From assembly GCA_917880885.1 (NCBI GenBank), contig OU862919.1, positions 15,518,001 through 15,582,000 on the forward strand: a DNA stretch of 64,000 nt, written 5' to 3'. Below, one piece after another: positions 7,872-19,745 of this stretch. The position numbers and the translations under genes were made by a program. This DNA comes from Limnephilus marmoratus (taxonomy: Eukaryota > Arthropoda > Insecta > Trichoptera > Limnephilidae). Numbering within the stretch: the first letter of the stretch is position 1; every line of letters begins with the position of its first letter. Below the pieces are notes generated by a model, which was not told the origin of the DNA, did no database searches, and saw only the letters and a list, made by a program, of their open reading frames with translations.

Positions 7872-10867
7872 ACGACTTTATAATAAACGCTATCGATGAA
7901 TCATATAAAATAGACGAAAGAATTTTTGACACGGTAAATAAAACAAACGATTTTATAGATGTAAAACCTACAGCTAGCTTAATAATAATACACATGAACG
8001 TGAGAAGTTTGGAAAAAAATTTTGAAGAATTTCTAATAACTATTAGACAATTAAACAGACTTGATTGTATAATATTATCAGAGACGCATTCATCGAGTGA
8101 AATTAATTATAACATACCGGGTTACTCGTACTACGCCACAAAATATAAAATTAACAGAAATAGCGGCATTGCCGTATTTGTATCTAATATTTATGCTGTC
8201 ACAAGTGTAGATGAAATAATGGTGAATAATGTTAATTTATTAAATTTGGAGATAAATTTCATGAATAGATCATTTAATATCATTGCTATTTATCGGACAC
8301 ACTCTTCTGCTCTAACCTCATACATAGAAGAATTAAAAAACATATTACAACATCATAAAAACAAAAGAACAATAATCATTGGAGATATTAACGTGAATAT
8401 TGCTAATGATTACTACTCTAACGATAAAGATAACTATCTAAACATGTTAGCAGAATTAAATTACATTTCATGTATAAATTCATATACTAGAAACATTTTT
8501 GGACAACGACCATCTTGTATCGATCATATATTCACCAATACCAAAGACATACAAAATATATCATCTGCTGTAATAAAAACAACTGTAACGGATCATTATG
8601 CATGTATATTTAAATACGACTACAAACATCAAAACCTCTCATTACCAACCACAACTCCGGTAAATAATATTGATAAATACAAACATAGTATTAACATAAA
8701 TTCTCTCACCAAAATACTAAGTAACGAAAAAGAATGGCTGGAAATATATCAATGTAACGATGTAGAAGAATGCTGCAAAATATTTGATAAAAAACTGAGT
8801 GTACACATAAATGCTTGTAGGAATATCACATCTCAAAAACCATCTTCAAAATTTAAGCCAATCAAACCATGGATAACCCAAGGATTAATCATCTCAATTA
8901 GACATAAAGAAACACTCTATAGACAATACACAAAACAACCGGAAAACATAACATTACAAAAACATTTCAAAGCTTATAAAAAAAAACTTACATATCTTAT
9001 AAAAAACATAAAGGATGACTACTACAAACAAAAACTTGAATTAGCTGAAAATGACAGTAAAAAGACTTGGTCCATCATAAATGAAATTATAGAAAAAAAA
9101 CAATTCAAAAATAAAACAGTCAACACAATAAGACACAATGATTCAAAAATTTGCTGTAAAGATAAACCCTTAGAAGCCGCAAATGTATTTAACAACTTCT
9201 TTGCTAATGTAGGAAAAAACCTTGCTAGCAAAATCCAACAAGACCTGACCCCAAATCACCCAAACACTACAGTAAATAATGAGTATTCATTTGAACTATT
9301 TCAACCAACAACAAAAGAAGAAATCGAACAAATCATTACAAGTATGAAAGGTGGTTCTGCCCCAGGTTTTGATGGGATCACAATACAAACACTGAAAAGT
9401 ATAAAATCACAAGTATCAAAACCATTAACTCATATAATCAATACAAGTTTTCAAACCGGAATATTTCCGTCCATGTACAAACAATCCGTAATTATACCAA
9501 TATTTAAGACCGGCAATCCGGAAGAACCAACCAATTACCGTCCTATTTCTTTACTATCTAACATTGCAAAAATATTTGAAAAAATTGCCAAAAAAAGAAT
9601 AACTCATTTCATTAAGGTCAATAACATAATTCACGAAAACCAGTTTGGATTCATGGAAAACAAAAGCACAAAAGACGCCATTGCTAAATTATCTAGTACT
9701 ATACAAGACGCTTTAGACAAATCATTAAAATGTGTTGGTATTTTTGTAGATCTCCAAAAAGCTTTCGACAGTATATCACATTTCAAATTAATACAAAAAT
9801 TAAAGGTTGTGGGTTTTAACGACAGAGCACTAAATTGGCTAAAAAGTTATCTTCACAAAAGAACACAAACTGTAAAAATCAATCACACATCAAGTCTACC
9901 ACTCACAAGTGATTTTGGGATACCGCAAGGTACTGTTTTGGGACCATTACTTTTTATCATGTACGTAAACGATATTTTTAAACAAAACCTCAGTGGAACC
10001 GTTATATCTTACGCGGACGACACGATTATCATAATTAAGGGTAGTGACTGGAAAATTGTAAATGAAAATGCAAATAATGACATCCAAATCCTAAAAACCT
10101 GGTTCGATACAAACCTTCTTACAATCAATGCAAAAAAAACAGTTTATATTCCTTTCTCAATAAATAAAGCCAAAACTTATCCCAACATTAATATAATTAT
10201 ACACAACAAAAAATGTAACAAAGATGTCTGTAATAATTCATGTACCATATTAAACCATGTAACCGAAATAAAGTACCTGGGTGTAATTGTAGACCAGCAT
10301 ATGAAATGGAACAGACACATATGTGAACTGGTTAAGCGTATTAGGAAATGTATCTATATATTCATTAGATTAAGAAATATTCTCAAATTAAACAACCTAA
10401 AAAAAGTCTATTACGCACTAGTCCAATCACTAATTCAATATGGAATCATCGGATGGGGAGGTGCATATGAAAAAATTGTAAGTCCTGTAAAAGTGGTACA
10501 AAAACTAATTATTAAAGTAATATTAAAAAAACAACCAACATTCCCTTCAGCATCATTGTTCAAAATTTTCCAAGTACCAAAAATTGAAGACCTCTATAAA
10601 AAAGACTCAATACTTCAAATATTCAAAGAAAATGTAACTAAAAAATTTAAACTCAACTCATCATTAAGGCATAAATTTAACATCCAAATCCCTCTGTTTT
10701 CAACACAACAAATGCACAATAATTATATTTACAAAGGCATAAAACATTTTAATAGTCTTCCCGAAGAAATTAAAAAAATTACAGATTTCGTATCATTCAA
10801 GAAAAAAGTAAAATTAATCTTTAAAAAAAAAACAACAACCATAACATCACCAATCAAAATGTTATAA
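7868..10867 (+). CDS. ORF2 protein: APE-type endonuclease and reverse transcriptase
   Basis: 999 residues. Endonuclease (about 36-250): Asn44 in HMNVRS, Glu72 in LSETH, Tyr142 in IYRTH, Asp173 and Asn175 in GDINVN, SCIDH at 216-220, and Asp242-His243 in TDHYA. Reverse transcriptase: GGSAPGFDGI near 495, NYRPISLLS, Asp628 in FVDLQKAFDS, GIPQGTVLGPLLF, and YADD at 715-718, followed by a thumb-like YLGVIVD. The enzyme would nick target DNA and copy element RNA from the nick. All catalytic residues are present, so it may be active. Translation probably depends on the ATGA overlap with the preceding ORF. Confidence 0.92.
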   Translation: MNDFIINAIDESYKIDERIFDTVNKTNDFIDVKPTASLIIIHMNVRSLEKNFEEFLITIRQLNRLDCIILSETHSSSEINYNIPGYSYYATKYKINRNSGIAVFVSNIYAVTSVDEIMVNNVNLLNLEINFMNRSFNIIAIYRTHSSALTSYIEELKNILQHHKNKRTIIIGDINVNIANDYYSNDKDNYLNMLAELNYISCINSYTRNIFGQRPSCIDHIFTNTKDIQNISSAVIKTTVTDHYACIFKYDYKHQNLSLPTTTPVNNIDKYKHSININSLTKILSNEKEWLEIYQCNDVEECCKIFDKKLSVHINACRNITSQKPSSKFKPIKPWITQGLIISIRHKETLYRQYTKQPENITLQKHFKAYKKKLTYLIKNIKDDYYKQKLELAENDSKKTWSIINEIIEKKQFKNKTVNTIRHNDSKICCKDKPLEAANVFNNFFANVGKNLASKIQQDLTPNHPNTTVNNEYSFELFQPTTKEEIEQIITSMKGGSAPGFDGITIQTLKSIKSQVSKPLTHIINTSFQTGIFPSMYKQSVIIPIFKTGNPEEPTNYRPISLLSNIAKIFEKIAKKRITHFIKVNNIIHENQFGFMENKSTKDAIAKLSSTIQDALDKSLKCVGIFVDLQKAFDSISHFKLIQKLKVVGFNDRALNWLKSYLHKRTQTVKINHTSSLPLTSDFGIPQGTVLGPLLFIMYVNDIFKQNLSGTVISYADDTIIIIKGSDWKIVNENANNDIQILKTWFDTNLLTINAKKTVYIPFSINKAKTYPNINIIIHNKKCNKDVCNNSCTILNHVTEIKYLGVIVDQHMKWNRHICELVKRIRKCIYIFIRLRNILKLNNLKKVYYALVQSLIQYGIIGWGGAYEKIVSPVKVVQKLIIKVILKKQPTFPSASLFKIFQVPKIEDLYKKDSILQIFKENVTKKFKLNSSLRHKFNIQIPLFSTQQMHNNYIYKGIKHFNSLPEEIKKITDFVSFKKKVKLIFKKKTTTITSPIKML

Positions 10868-11117
10868 CTTCAATTCATGTCAAATCAAAATTAACATCAC
10901 AACATAGTTTATATTTATTGTATACACTGAGCAAAATGTATGTAATAAAAATGAAATAATGGTAGTTTATATATTAAATTAATATATAGTTTATATTTAC
11001 TGTATACTGTAAGTAGAATGTATGTCATAAAAATGAAATAGTGTAAAATAACTCCTATGCCAAGCTCAAGAGCTAGTACTCTTCATTGGCGTAGAAATTC
11101 ATTAAACCATGTGAAAC

Positions 11118-11186
<69 letters not shown>
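10868..11186 (+). other. 3' UTR of family A with duplicated segment and poly(A)
   Basis: AGTTTATATTTA(T/C)TGTATAC through AAAAATGAAATA occurs twice, at about 10906-10964 and 10988-11044. The end is 68 consecutive A residues (11119-11186), a long uneroded tail that fits a young insertion. Confidence 0.8.
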
Positions 11187-11193
<7 letters not shown>

Positions 11194-12260
11194 AAAAACA
11201 CAAGTACCTTTAAGTACCTACCAAATCAGGAAAAATTATTAAGTACCTAGGTGTAACCATAGATTGTCAACTTAAATGGACCAACCATATAGAAAATACT
11301 GTTAACAAACTCAGATACTTAAATTATATTTTTAAAAGAATGTGTAACATAGTAAATATAAAAACCATAAAACTAGTTTATGATGCACTAGTCCATTCAT
11401 CTCTTTCCTACGGAATAATTGGCTGGGGTGGAGCTTACAATAATCATGTAAAACCTTTAGAAATTGCCCAAAAATCAATTATTAAGATTATGTACAAAAA
11501 AAAATCGTATCCCTCCAAACAATTGTTTAAGGAAACTGATATTTTGGACCTTAGACAGACCTATGGACTTCAATGTCTTAAATTTATTTACATGCGTCCA
11601 AATAACTTTCTAAAAAATTCAAATCTTACCAGCCAAAGACGTGGCACATGTGAGTATGCAGTACCCCACTGCAAAACTAGGTTGTCCCAAAGGCATATTA
11701 GTTTTATAGCTCCAAAAATGTATAATTTACTTTGTACAACCTTCAAAGAGAACGCATGTCAAAATCTTCAATCTTATAAAAAATATACCAAAATTTGGCT
11801 AAAAAACACTGAAACAGATATTTTTTCTTGTAAGTTTAAATAAAGCCGTTAAGTATATCTATCATTAGACAGCTTTTAGAGAAGATTTATAATATTGTTT
11901 GCTATTTTTTGTTTTTGTTTTTTTTATGTTTTTAAATTGCACTTGTAACATCTATTCTTACAAAACTTACAAATACAATAATAACAGTGCAGACTGTTAT
12001 TATGCTGTAGTTTTTAAATGCATTTATTCAGTTACTTTTTTTAAATCCCTAATTTATGTATATGTACTTAAAATATTCACTATAACCATAGAAGTAAAAA
12101 TAAAAGTAAAAAATCAATATTATACCCACGCACAGGCATTGCCTTTGTGGGATTTTTTGTTCATACATTTATTATATTAAGCTTTTTTATATACCTATTT
12201 TTCATTATTTCGTGTATTTATTATACGTATTGTATCAAAAATTTTCAATAAAAAAAAAAT
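11187..12260 (+). pseudogene. 5'-truncated LINE related to family A (RT C-terminus and 3' UTR)
   Basis: From about 11229 to 11843 the frame reads KIIKYLGVTID, then LVYDALVHSSLSYGIIGWGG, matching the C-terminal part of the family A ORF2 (YLGVIVDQ, YALVQSLIQYGIIGWGG) at clear but incomplete identity. The catalytic RT core is absent. The 3' UTR runs to an A-rich tail near 12247-12260. It starts right after the poly(A) of the young element, so that element either landed at this fragment's edge or the junction is chimeric. Confidence 0.8.
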
Positions 12261-13761
12261 AAAAAGTTTCTTCAATTGCAAACATTATCAATTAAGATGT
12301 TGTGCGGTTGACTGTGCAGTCAGCAACCATTCGCCGCAGAGCTTCTTGAAGCACGTCGATATTCGAATAAACAATGTTATTTCATTCCAACGTAACATTT
12401 TAATGACGAATAGCTGAAACTACCCGCAAATACAACAGTTTTATGTCTCAAAGAATGAGTAAATGATCTCTTTGTCGTGTACTCTGTGCATGCGAGTCAC
12501 GGTACCACTGCAGTCTGTCAAACAGAAATAGCCGGGTACTTCTCCTTCCCACTCCTTCAGCCTTACAATATACCCCAATACGGAATTCCAGTTCAATTTT
12601 TTTTATTTTTTTTTATGAATGTAACCTTCTAACTTAAATAACTGCATATTTTTATTTATTTTTACAGTTAGTTTTAATAGTTAAAATAATTGTCAAAGTT
12701 TTAATTTTTCAAGATCCCCCGAAAACCACCGTATCTGTAGTGAATCGTGTGACGTCATCACTCCCGAAAAGTTACTATAAGATCGGGCAATCAGCTGTTC
12801 AACTGGCGCCATTTTGAAATTCAGAGTTCGAAGTATTCTTCCTAGAGTAGCATTACTATTTTTTTTGTGCAGTAGTTTTAGAATATTTTCAATAATAGAG
12901 ATAAACTAATAAGAGATACCTTTATTTTTGAAACTGAATTATTTGTGCCTAAATAATGTTTCAATAAAAAAAACAACTAAATCTCAATAAACAGTATGTA
13001 AATAAACGAATAAGATGAAACGTTGATAAAACGATGGCTTTTGTCATACCTACATTTCCATACAATTCTTGGACGAAATTCATGTCAACAAAAAGAATTT
13101 TTCTTTCTTTCTTCACCCAACGATATTTTACGACCGGAAAGAATCATAATACCACAAACATGAAAAATATTATAACAGAAATTAAAATGTGGTTGACTTA
13201 TAATATCATCAGTTTAAATTATAATATCATCAGCGTCCCAGCGACAGATTGTACGTGACGTCATCATTGTTATTATTTATTAATTAATTTACGGACAATA
13301 GTCCATTACAAACATAATAATAACACGAATAAAAAAACAGAGATGACAGTGAAGGGAGAGCACATATAAATTAATAGCAATGACAATTTAAAATGTAAAA
13401 AGTACATACAGAAGACGCTACAAGTCAAAGCATGAAGAAGCCTTTAAATATTGCGTATCGACTGCCCGAAAGTCATTTAGTTTTACACCAAAAAATCAAT
13501 GCTTTGACTTGCGTTGACAAGTCTCGACATTCTGGATGAGGGAGAATTGTATTCATAATTAGTAGAATGTTGATTGAGGAACAGCAATTAAATATTTCGG
13601 AGCGGGAAGGGATGTTGAACTGGATGAATTGTAACAAAGCAGGTGTATCAGTAATACTGTTGAAAATTTTAAATATGCAAATTAGATCAGAGTCCTTTCT
13701 ACGTTTTTCTAAATAAGAAATGTATCTATATGTAAATATATATTTCTAATTGTTATATCTT
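12261..13761. other. Unassigned stretch with two CRE-like palindromes
   Basis: No gene recognised. TGACGTCA occurs at 12750-12757 and 13256-13263. A TATAAGA lies at about 12776, soon after the first. A 13-base inverted repeat (CAAGTCAAAGCAT / ATGCTTTGACTTG) lies at about 13424-13512. Confidence 0.4.
12750..12783 (+). promoter_or_regulatory. CRE palindrome followed by a TATA-like box
   Basis: TGACGTCA, the full cAMP-response element, precedes TATAAGA by about 20 bases. No open reading frame of note follows, so any transcript would be non-coding or spliced. Confidence 0.2.
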
Positions 13762-14370
13762 TATTTTTTTATTTATTTATTTAACGCCCAAAGGGCTTTT
13801 ACATTTTGGTAGTACAAATAATTCATGACAGATTATTTTTAATCATATACAGAAATAATAAAAAGAAAATTTGATAAAAAAGCACACAAGTCATAAAAAT
13901 ACAAAAATACAGCGATTTCATAGGTTTTCAGAAAAACAGATATGTTTAGGAATAGTTTTGGAATAAGTTTTTTACAAAATCAACAAAATTCGACAAGTTC
14001 ATGTTAAATATGTCAATATCACCTAAGTACTGATTTTCCATAATGTGAAATCGTTGTATCAGAGAGTGGGCAATGTAGTTCCGCTTATGAATGCTACAGT
14101 AGAATAGTGTATTTTGTCGTGTAGTTACTGTCGGTATTCGTAAGTTCATGAGTTGCAGTAATTCGCAACAGTAAAATTTAGAGTTAAGTATTTTGAATAA
14201 AAATGTTAAGTCGTTTATTTTATGTCTGTCTTCTAGTGTGTGTATTTTTAGAATATTTAATAATAAATTATATTTCAAGTCTTTTAGTGGGATATTTAAT
14301 TTAAAATTTATAAAACGCTGAAATTTTTTCTGTATTCGCTCAATGTTATTAATGTGATCATCTGTCTTTT
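13762..14370 (-). pseudogene. LINE remnant: C-terminal tail of a Jockey-type RT ORF and 3' end
   Basis: Minus-strand frame 14278-13946 reads IHTLEDRHKINDLTFLFKIL, then LRIPTVTTRQNTLFYCSIHKRNY, the conserved tail of Jockey-superfamily ORF2 proteins. Its 3' end is marked on the plus strand by the T-rich TTTATTTATTTA at about 13770, next to a GCCCAAAGGGC palindrome; a similar 3' end lies at 42365-42440. The core polymerase is missing. Confidence 0.7.
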
Positions 14371-15047
14371 ACGTGTTCACACAGGACGTATGAAAAGGAA
14401 GAGAACAACACCGATGACGTCCATACGAACTCTCGCTGGAACTGGTACATAAACCTTTCCACGACGTATCTTACTTTGATTCCTGTTTATGTGAGAAAAT
14501 CGCGTACATAGCACTATTCCACAGTGTATTCGACAAAAGTTGCTCGAGAAAATCCTGTTGACCCCATTTTCCTTCCTCGACACGAGAGTACAGTCTGTCA
14601 AGAAATTGAAGACAAAAATGTAGAACACTGCTATCGTTTAAATTAAAATATGAAATGTCAACACACGTTTTGTGAACAGTAGACTTCGCGTAATTAATTT
14701 ATTTATGGTTTTCACACAAAACAATTCTAAATAAATATTAATAGAGCATTAAAATATCAAATAATAACATTAAAGACTAAAAATTGTAAACTAGTAATTA
14801 CTATTACTATTTTAATAGTAATTAGAATTTAAATATAAAAATGCTCATTTTAAATACATGTAGGATTACAAAAGATTTTTTAAATATTTATATTGACGGA
14901 TCAATAGGATTTATAGGTCCAATTAGGAGTTCTACCGAGCCGAACCCTCTGATATGAAAATATCTGGAGTCAGTGAATTATTTACCCTTTTGGTCTCTGG
15001 TAGGGTGCTGGATGACATGTTGTTCTTGTATTGTTTTGTATGTATTA
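14371..15047. other. Unassigned AT-rich stretch
   Basis: A short minus-strand frame (14377-14628) shows no known domain. No repeats recognised. Confidence 0.35.
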
Positions 15048-15642
15048 CTAGCTGACCCGGCCACGCGTTGCTGTGGCTAATAAAACACGACGTCATCTAC
15101 TGGATGGTTATCCACCGCCGTCATTGAGTTTATCGCGAAGAGACAGACAGATGCCGCGGAGGACTTTAATTTATAATACGTAGAGATTGTATGAAAGATT
15201 TAAATGTGCATGAAATGCTTGGGGTAACTAACGTATTTAAGTTAATAAGGATTAATACTGTATCCGTCTAAATAACTTTTATATTTAAATTTAAATTACC
15301 GCAATGCACGTATAGTAAGCTATCCGTAAAGATACTTAGACTTTTTTGTAGATCTATAAAACAGGAATATCCCACCATGTATTAGATTGTTATATCCCAA
15401 AAGGATTTGGCAGCGTTTTCGATGAAAGCTACCAGGCGGCTTGACTTTTTCCGACACTTCTAACAATTATCGTTATGTTTCAACCAATTTACACAAATCC
15501 TTGACAAATTACATACCTAAACCTTCCTCACGAAACACTATCTATTCGTGAAAACCGCATGAAAATCCGTTCCGTAGTTTTCGAGTTTATCGCGAACAGA
15601 CAGACAGACAGACGACGTGGGGGACTTTATTTTATAATATGT
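15048..15642 (+). mobile_element. Dispersed repeat starting CTAGCTGACCCGG
   Basis: It begins CTAGCTGACCCGGCCACGCG and ends GAACAGACAGACAGACGACG followed by GGGGACTTTATTTTATAATA. Near 15600 it repeats an end seen at 15140-15187, so two copies or a tandem end are fused. Relatives are at 31044-31686 (minus), 36815-37210 and 56341-57010. Such ends are widespread in insect genomes; I suspect an RTE-mobilised SINE-like family, but its class is unproven. Confidence 0.6.
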
Positions 15643-15821
15643 AGAAAAGAAGAGATGTAGAGATAGAGATACTTATATAGTGCAATTGCATAGTGTGAAT
15701 TGACTATTTGTAGAAAAGTGTGTGAAAGGTTATAGTTTTTCCTGTGGGGAAGATTTAAACCGGACATAAAATCTGAAGATATTAAAATTATTTAATCTGT
15801 TCACATTAGTAAAAGTCAAGA

Positions 15822-16068
15822 AAATGCCATATCTGGGTCACATGCTTCGAGGGCAGAAATATCACTTGCTCCAATTAATATTAAAAGACAAAATAGAGGG
15901 TCGCCGAGGGCCTGGTAGGAGACAAATATCTTGGCTGCGAAATGAAAGAGAGCATCGACCGGTATTAGAAGTGTGAAGGAACTATTCCGGGCAACGCAAG
16001 ATAAGATACATTTACCAGAGTGATCGCCAACGTCGCGTCGCGTCAGGGGGACCTGATAGGGCACACAA
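15822..16068 (+). pseudogene. RTE-type LINE remnant, RT C-terminus
   Basis: Plus frame reads YLGHMLRGQKYHLLQLILKD, then KIEGRRGPGRRQISWLRN, then SVKELFRATQDK, the hallmark C-terminus of RTE-clade ORF2. Stops interrupt it. The same segment appears in inverted orientation at 26686-27275. Confidence 0.8.
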
Positions 16069-16243
16069 AGAAGAATTTATATTTAATCCCAGCTACGTGA
16101 ATGAGATAAAGCATTTAAATTTATCAATACTGGCACTGCAACAAACAATAGAATACAAAAAAATTAGATTGGAACGAAATGAATCAACGTAATACTCGTA
16201 AGTATAAAAAAATCATCAAATATATAATATACAATTTTGGATT

Positions 16244-16435
16244 TTCACGGCCAAAAGTTTTTTGTTATTAGTTTTTGGGATATTATGCCGTGTTGCGCTA
16301 TCTCCTTCTTTAGCCAACGTGATGTTTGTACTTATCTACTTAGGAGCGATACCGTGTCGCCAGCTCTACTCCTTTACAAGCTGGCGCTACAATCTACTTC
16401 AACATGTATTTTGCGTTTAGCCTTGATATAACCGT
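16244..16435. repeat. Dispersed repeat with CACGGCCAAAAG motif
   Basis: TTTTCACGGCCAAAAG, then TTATGCCGTGTTGCGCTATC, then TCTTTAGCCAACG. The same block occurs in reverse at 39390-39490, and fragments occur at 40630-40670 and 42870-42900 (TTCGTGGTCAAAAG). Its class is unknown; the paired TTTGGCCGTGA-type ends suggest a small inverted-repeat element. Confidence 0.5.
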
Positions 16436-17805
16436 CAATTACCGGATACCAAGAACTATTGAGCTAAGCTACGTCGTCTCATTTATAGGATTTTTGTGAA
16501 TTTCAAATGCCTCAAATCACTCCACGTTAAAATTAAGTTCACAATGGAGCTGGAAAACGACTACCTTTTACCTACTACGATCCTACCTTTTCTAGATGTG
16601 GAGGTGATGCGAAAAGAAGATGCGTTATCTGAAGGCATTATCAAATAAAATTTCACAGCAATTAAATATATTTTTTGAATCAAACCGTTTTTTCACTGTA
16701 ATATATCGAACTTTTATTTGTTTTTTATTAAAGTCTATCCTCCGAATTTCAGCTCGATAGGAAGTCGGGAATTGAATTAATTCCATTTTCAAGATTTTCA
16801 TTAATTCATTCATTCATTCAATAAAATGATATCGAAAATAAATTAGATATGGGTGTTCAAAATGCTTCAAATTAAAAAAAAATTCTCGATCGATGTTTTT
16901 CAAATGTGTTTACGGATTATAAAATTCTCCATTTATTATATATTTAATTTTTTTTAAATGGATAAAACACTTACTTAATTCTTTAATTCAATAAAAATGT
17001 AAAGAAATTCCTTTAATTAATTGTCCAATTTGTCAATTCAGATTCGGAAGTCAAAAATAACCTAACATTTGATTATATTATAATTTGTTTTATAAATAGA
17101 AATGATAGAAATGAAAAATTTGGTTCCATTTTATTAAATTTCTAGAATTTGTTGACAGACCATACGCCGCACCCCACCCACACACATATGCCGAGAACCG
17201 AGCCCTCGATAATATTTCGCCGATGTTTGAGCAGTTGTTGAAACATGACAAATTCCGCAGCGTCCCATGTAATATTTCCTCTGAAGGATTTCCACCCCCT
17301 GGGGATGGAATCTTATATAATAGCGGAGGGACGAATGATTTTTTCACCGAATTACCCGCCAGGGAGTGAAGCATGATACGGATTATAATATACAATGTGG
17401 AGTTATTGTGATTGAGAACACTTGATGGCAATTTTGGTAACAAGATACATATACTGTTTATGTTTGATATTTTCTTCGACTGTATTTTCGCTTGAAAGAA
17501 TGACGAATAACTTGCAGAAATAAATATAATCATTGGATGTTAGATTATCAATAATTTTATCTGTTCAATGTCTACATTCTTAACTCATACCTCACTTAAA
17601 AACTCCAAAAGGATGTAATCCTAAGAAAACCTGAGTTTCTAAAGTATTATCGTCCAGTTTTTAAGATTCTCGAAGAAAGTTTGTTAGACCATTTAAAAAT
17701 ATAATAATTGCTAATTATTGCAATGTTTTTTTACATTTTGGGGACCGTTATGTTTTCTTTATTTATAGGCTTTACAGACATACAAATAATATAATGCATA
17801 TTTTT
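16436..17805. other. Unassigned stretch
   Basis: The minus-strand frame 17090-17533 has no recognised domain and sits in mixed AT-rich sequence. I see no repeat or gene. Confidence 0.35.
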
Positions 17806-18055
17806 TTATGTGAATACCTCACAAGAGTCCTAGCTGCTCCCGTCTGGAGCTAGTGAGACTATGGCATCCCCAATCGGGGTATGTTGTTAGGCCGAAAGTA
17901 GTGGGGGGAAGAGATGGGGAGAGGAAGGTGGGGTAGTACCTGGCTATTCAAATCTGGTCACCAAAGACGGCTAAGCCATTTCAAGCAACGTTACAATTCT
18001 GAATGGTGGTCTTACACCAGGGCGATACTGAGAATATCTTCCACTCTGACCATGA
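17806..18055 (-). mobile_element. SINE-2 copy
   Basis: Shares with 46028-46315 the blocks CTGCTCCCGTCTGGAGC, GGCATCCCCAAT, GTACCTGGCTATTCA and CTGAATGGTGGTCTTACACC. The minus orientation is judged from the poly(A) tail of the better copy at 46 kb. Confidence 0.7.
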
Positions 18056-18234
18056 TATATCTGAAGATTAGGCCAAAAATACTCTATTAATGTGAGCTCT
18101 GACTTCTAGCAAAGTAGAATTTCTAGGACGATGCAATACATAATATATATAACCTTTGTTAACTACGTTTATCTGTAAAAATGAATTAATTTGCATTATA
18201 GATACGTTTTGCTCCAATTTTTTGTTGAAGAGTC

Positions 18235-18350
18235 AACAAGAGAAAAGAAGAGCCAAAAAGAGACAAGAAGGATCAGAAAGGACCACGACGATCCACGAAG
18301 ATCCACGAAGAAGAAGAAGAAGAAAGAAAAAGGAAGACATAAAGAAAAGA
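18235..18350 (+). repeat. Purine-rich low-complexity stretch
   Basis: AAGAAGAAGAAGAAGAAAG and neighbouring GA-rich sequence. It opens frames full of Lys and Arg that I do not regard as genes. Confidence 0.7.
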
Positions 18351-18423
18351 AACAACGCTCTATCAAATCCTTATTCATGAAAATCTAGTCTCCTTCAACG
18401 GAAGCAACCTTCCGAACAGGACC

Positions 18424-19083
18424 TCCATCGATATGCTTGGTGTAACTCTAAGTGACCAGCTCAGGTACGGGGGCTCCATCGAAACCAGAGTTAAGTTAGC
18501 CTCTCAGAAACTGGGCGTACTGTACAGGGTCCGCAGATACTCTCATAGTTCACAACTGCTAACCCTGTGCAAATCGCAAGAGCGCCCCACGGTTGAATTT
18601 GGCAGCCACCTCTGGTCTGGAGATAATACCTCAAAAAAATACCTAAAAAAAAAACCTTGACTCAGTGCAGAACCGGGCAGTCCGTTTGATTCTCCCACCT
18701 TAACAGACGGATTGCAATCTTTAGAGCACAGGCATCAGGTGGGAATGCTGTCCTTGTTCTACCGGTATTACAATGGAAGATGCTCCGAGGAACTAGCGTC
18801 ATTGATCCCCTCGGCACCGGTGCATAGTCGGAAAACACTCCAAATTTGTACACGGTTGACATTAGTCACCTGAGAACGGGTTTGTTTCTACGACTCGTTC
18901 TTGAGTTCAACAGCTCGGCTGTGGAACGATTTGCCGGCCTCTGTGTTTCCTCCCCCCTACAACATGTTCACTCCTTCCTTTCCTCAAAAAGACCCTCCAC
19001 ACAGCATCTACAAAGATGACACAGGCCCTGAGGGAAATTATTTTCCTCAGGGCCTCCTGTTTGGAGTTAAAGTAAAATAAAAA
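18424..19083 (+). pseudogene. LINE-B (Jockey-type) remnant, RT C-terminus and 3' end
   Basis: Plus frame 18433-18657 reads MLGVTLSDQLRYGGSIETRV, then LASQKLGVLYRVRRY, then QLLTLCKSQERPTVEFGSHLW, the thumb/C-terminal region of a Jockey-type ORF2. After frameshifts it continues into sequence homologous to 27345-27748 and finishes with the shared stem-loop (GGCCCTGAGGG..CCTCAGGGCC, about 19020-19055). Both frames are broken, so it is dead. Confidence 0.8.
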
Positions 19084-19388
19084 ATCCTACTCATCCTAAA
19101 TTCCAATATTGGCTTGCCGGTCGATTGAACTCCAACCTCTTTCTAATTCTAAGAGCACGTGTTCCAAGTCCTTACAAATCAGTGCCCCCTGGTTTACAGG
19201 TCGCAACGAGACAGGAGTATTCCTAGCTGGGATATCATATCTTATCGTGTAATGAGATAAGAAATGTAAATGAGTTTTCTAAGACCACGATGTCTCGAAT
19301 AATTTTCGATACTTTTCTAGCAAAATATAATGACATACAAAATGAATAAACATATCCAATCCAATAATTTTCAAAACATTGAGTCAAT

Positions 19389-19745
19389 TAAGCTACTTTA
19401 CTGCTCTCTTGTAAGATCGCTGATCTTGTAAGCTGGAATATGCATCTCCTGTATGGTCTCCGATTTATACCTGTAACTTACACCGTTTGGAGAGAGTACA
19501 AAGGAAATTTTTTCGATACATTCAATTCAAATTGAGACAGCCTGTAATTGAAATCCGCTACAATGCATTAATGTCTGATCTAAACCTACCACTACTTTCT
19601 ACCCGGCGTACTATTAATGACATTCTTATACTTTTTAAATTACTGAACAATCTCATAGACTGCCCTCAAATGTTAAATCAACTAGACTCCACCACCTTTT
19701 CCACAGTGACAATCATAGCACTAACTATTCCTATCATTCACCGCT
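19389..19745 (+). pseudogene. LINE remnant of another Jockey/CR1-type family
   Basis: It reads LEYASPVWSP, then LERVQRKFFRYIQFKL, then LPLLSTRRTINDILILFKLL, a typical RT C-terminal segment, and ends at a stop at 19745. An upstream in-frame stop interrupts it near 19410. Confidence 0.7.

Larger units (their letters stand above)
5247..11186 (+). mobile_element. Family A: apparently intact CR1/Jockey-type non-LTR retrotransposon
   Basis: In order: tandem 5' UTR monomers, ORF1 (PHD finger, coiled coil, FP-like domain), a 324-aa middle ORF, ORF2 (APE-type endonuclease plus reverse transcriptase), a short 3' UTR with an internal duplication, and a 68-nt poly(A). All three frames are uninterrupted, which indicates recent insertion. 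The clade is uncertain: ORF1 architecture resembles CR1/Daphne-like elements. No target-site duplication was found by eye. Decayed relatives lie at 11187-12260 and 50085-54160. Confidence 0.85.

Noticed and set aside
17090..17533. 147-residue minus-strand ORF
   Set aside because: No recognisable motif, composition like its surroundings, no repeat copies to support it.
18156..18388. Lys/Arg-rich small proteins
   Set aside because: Produced by a purine-rich low-complexity tract.
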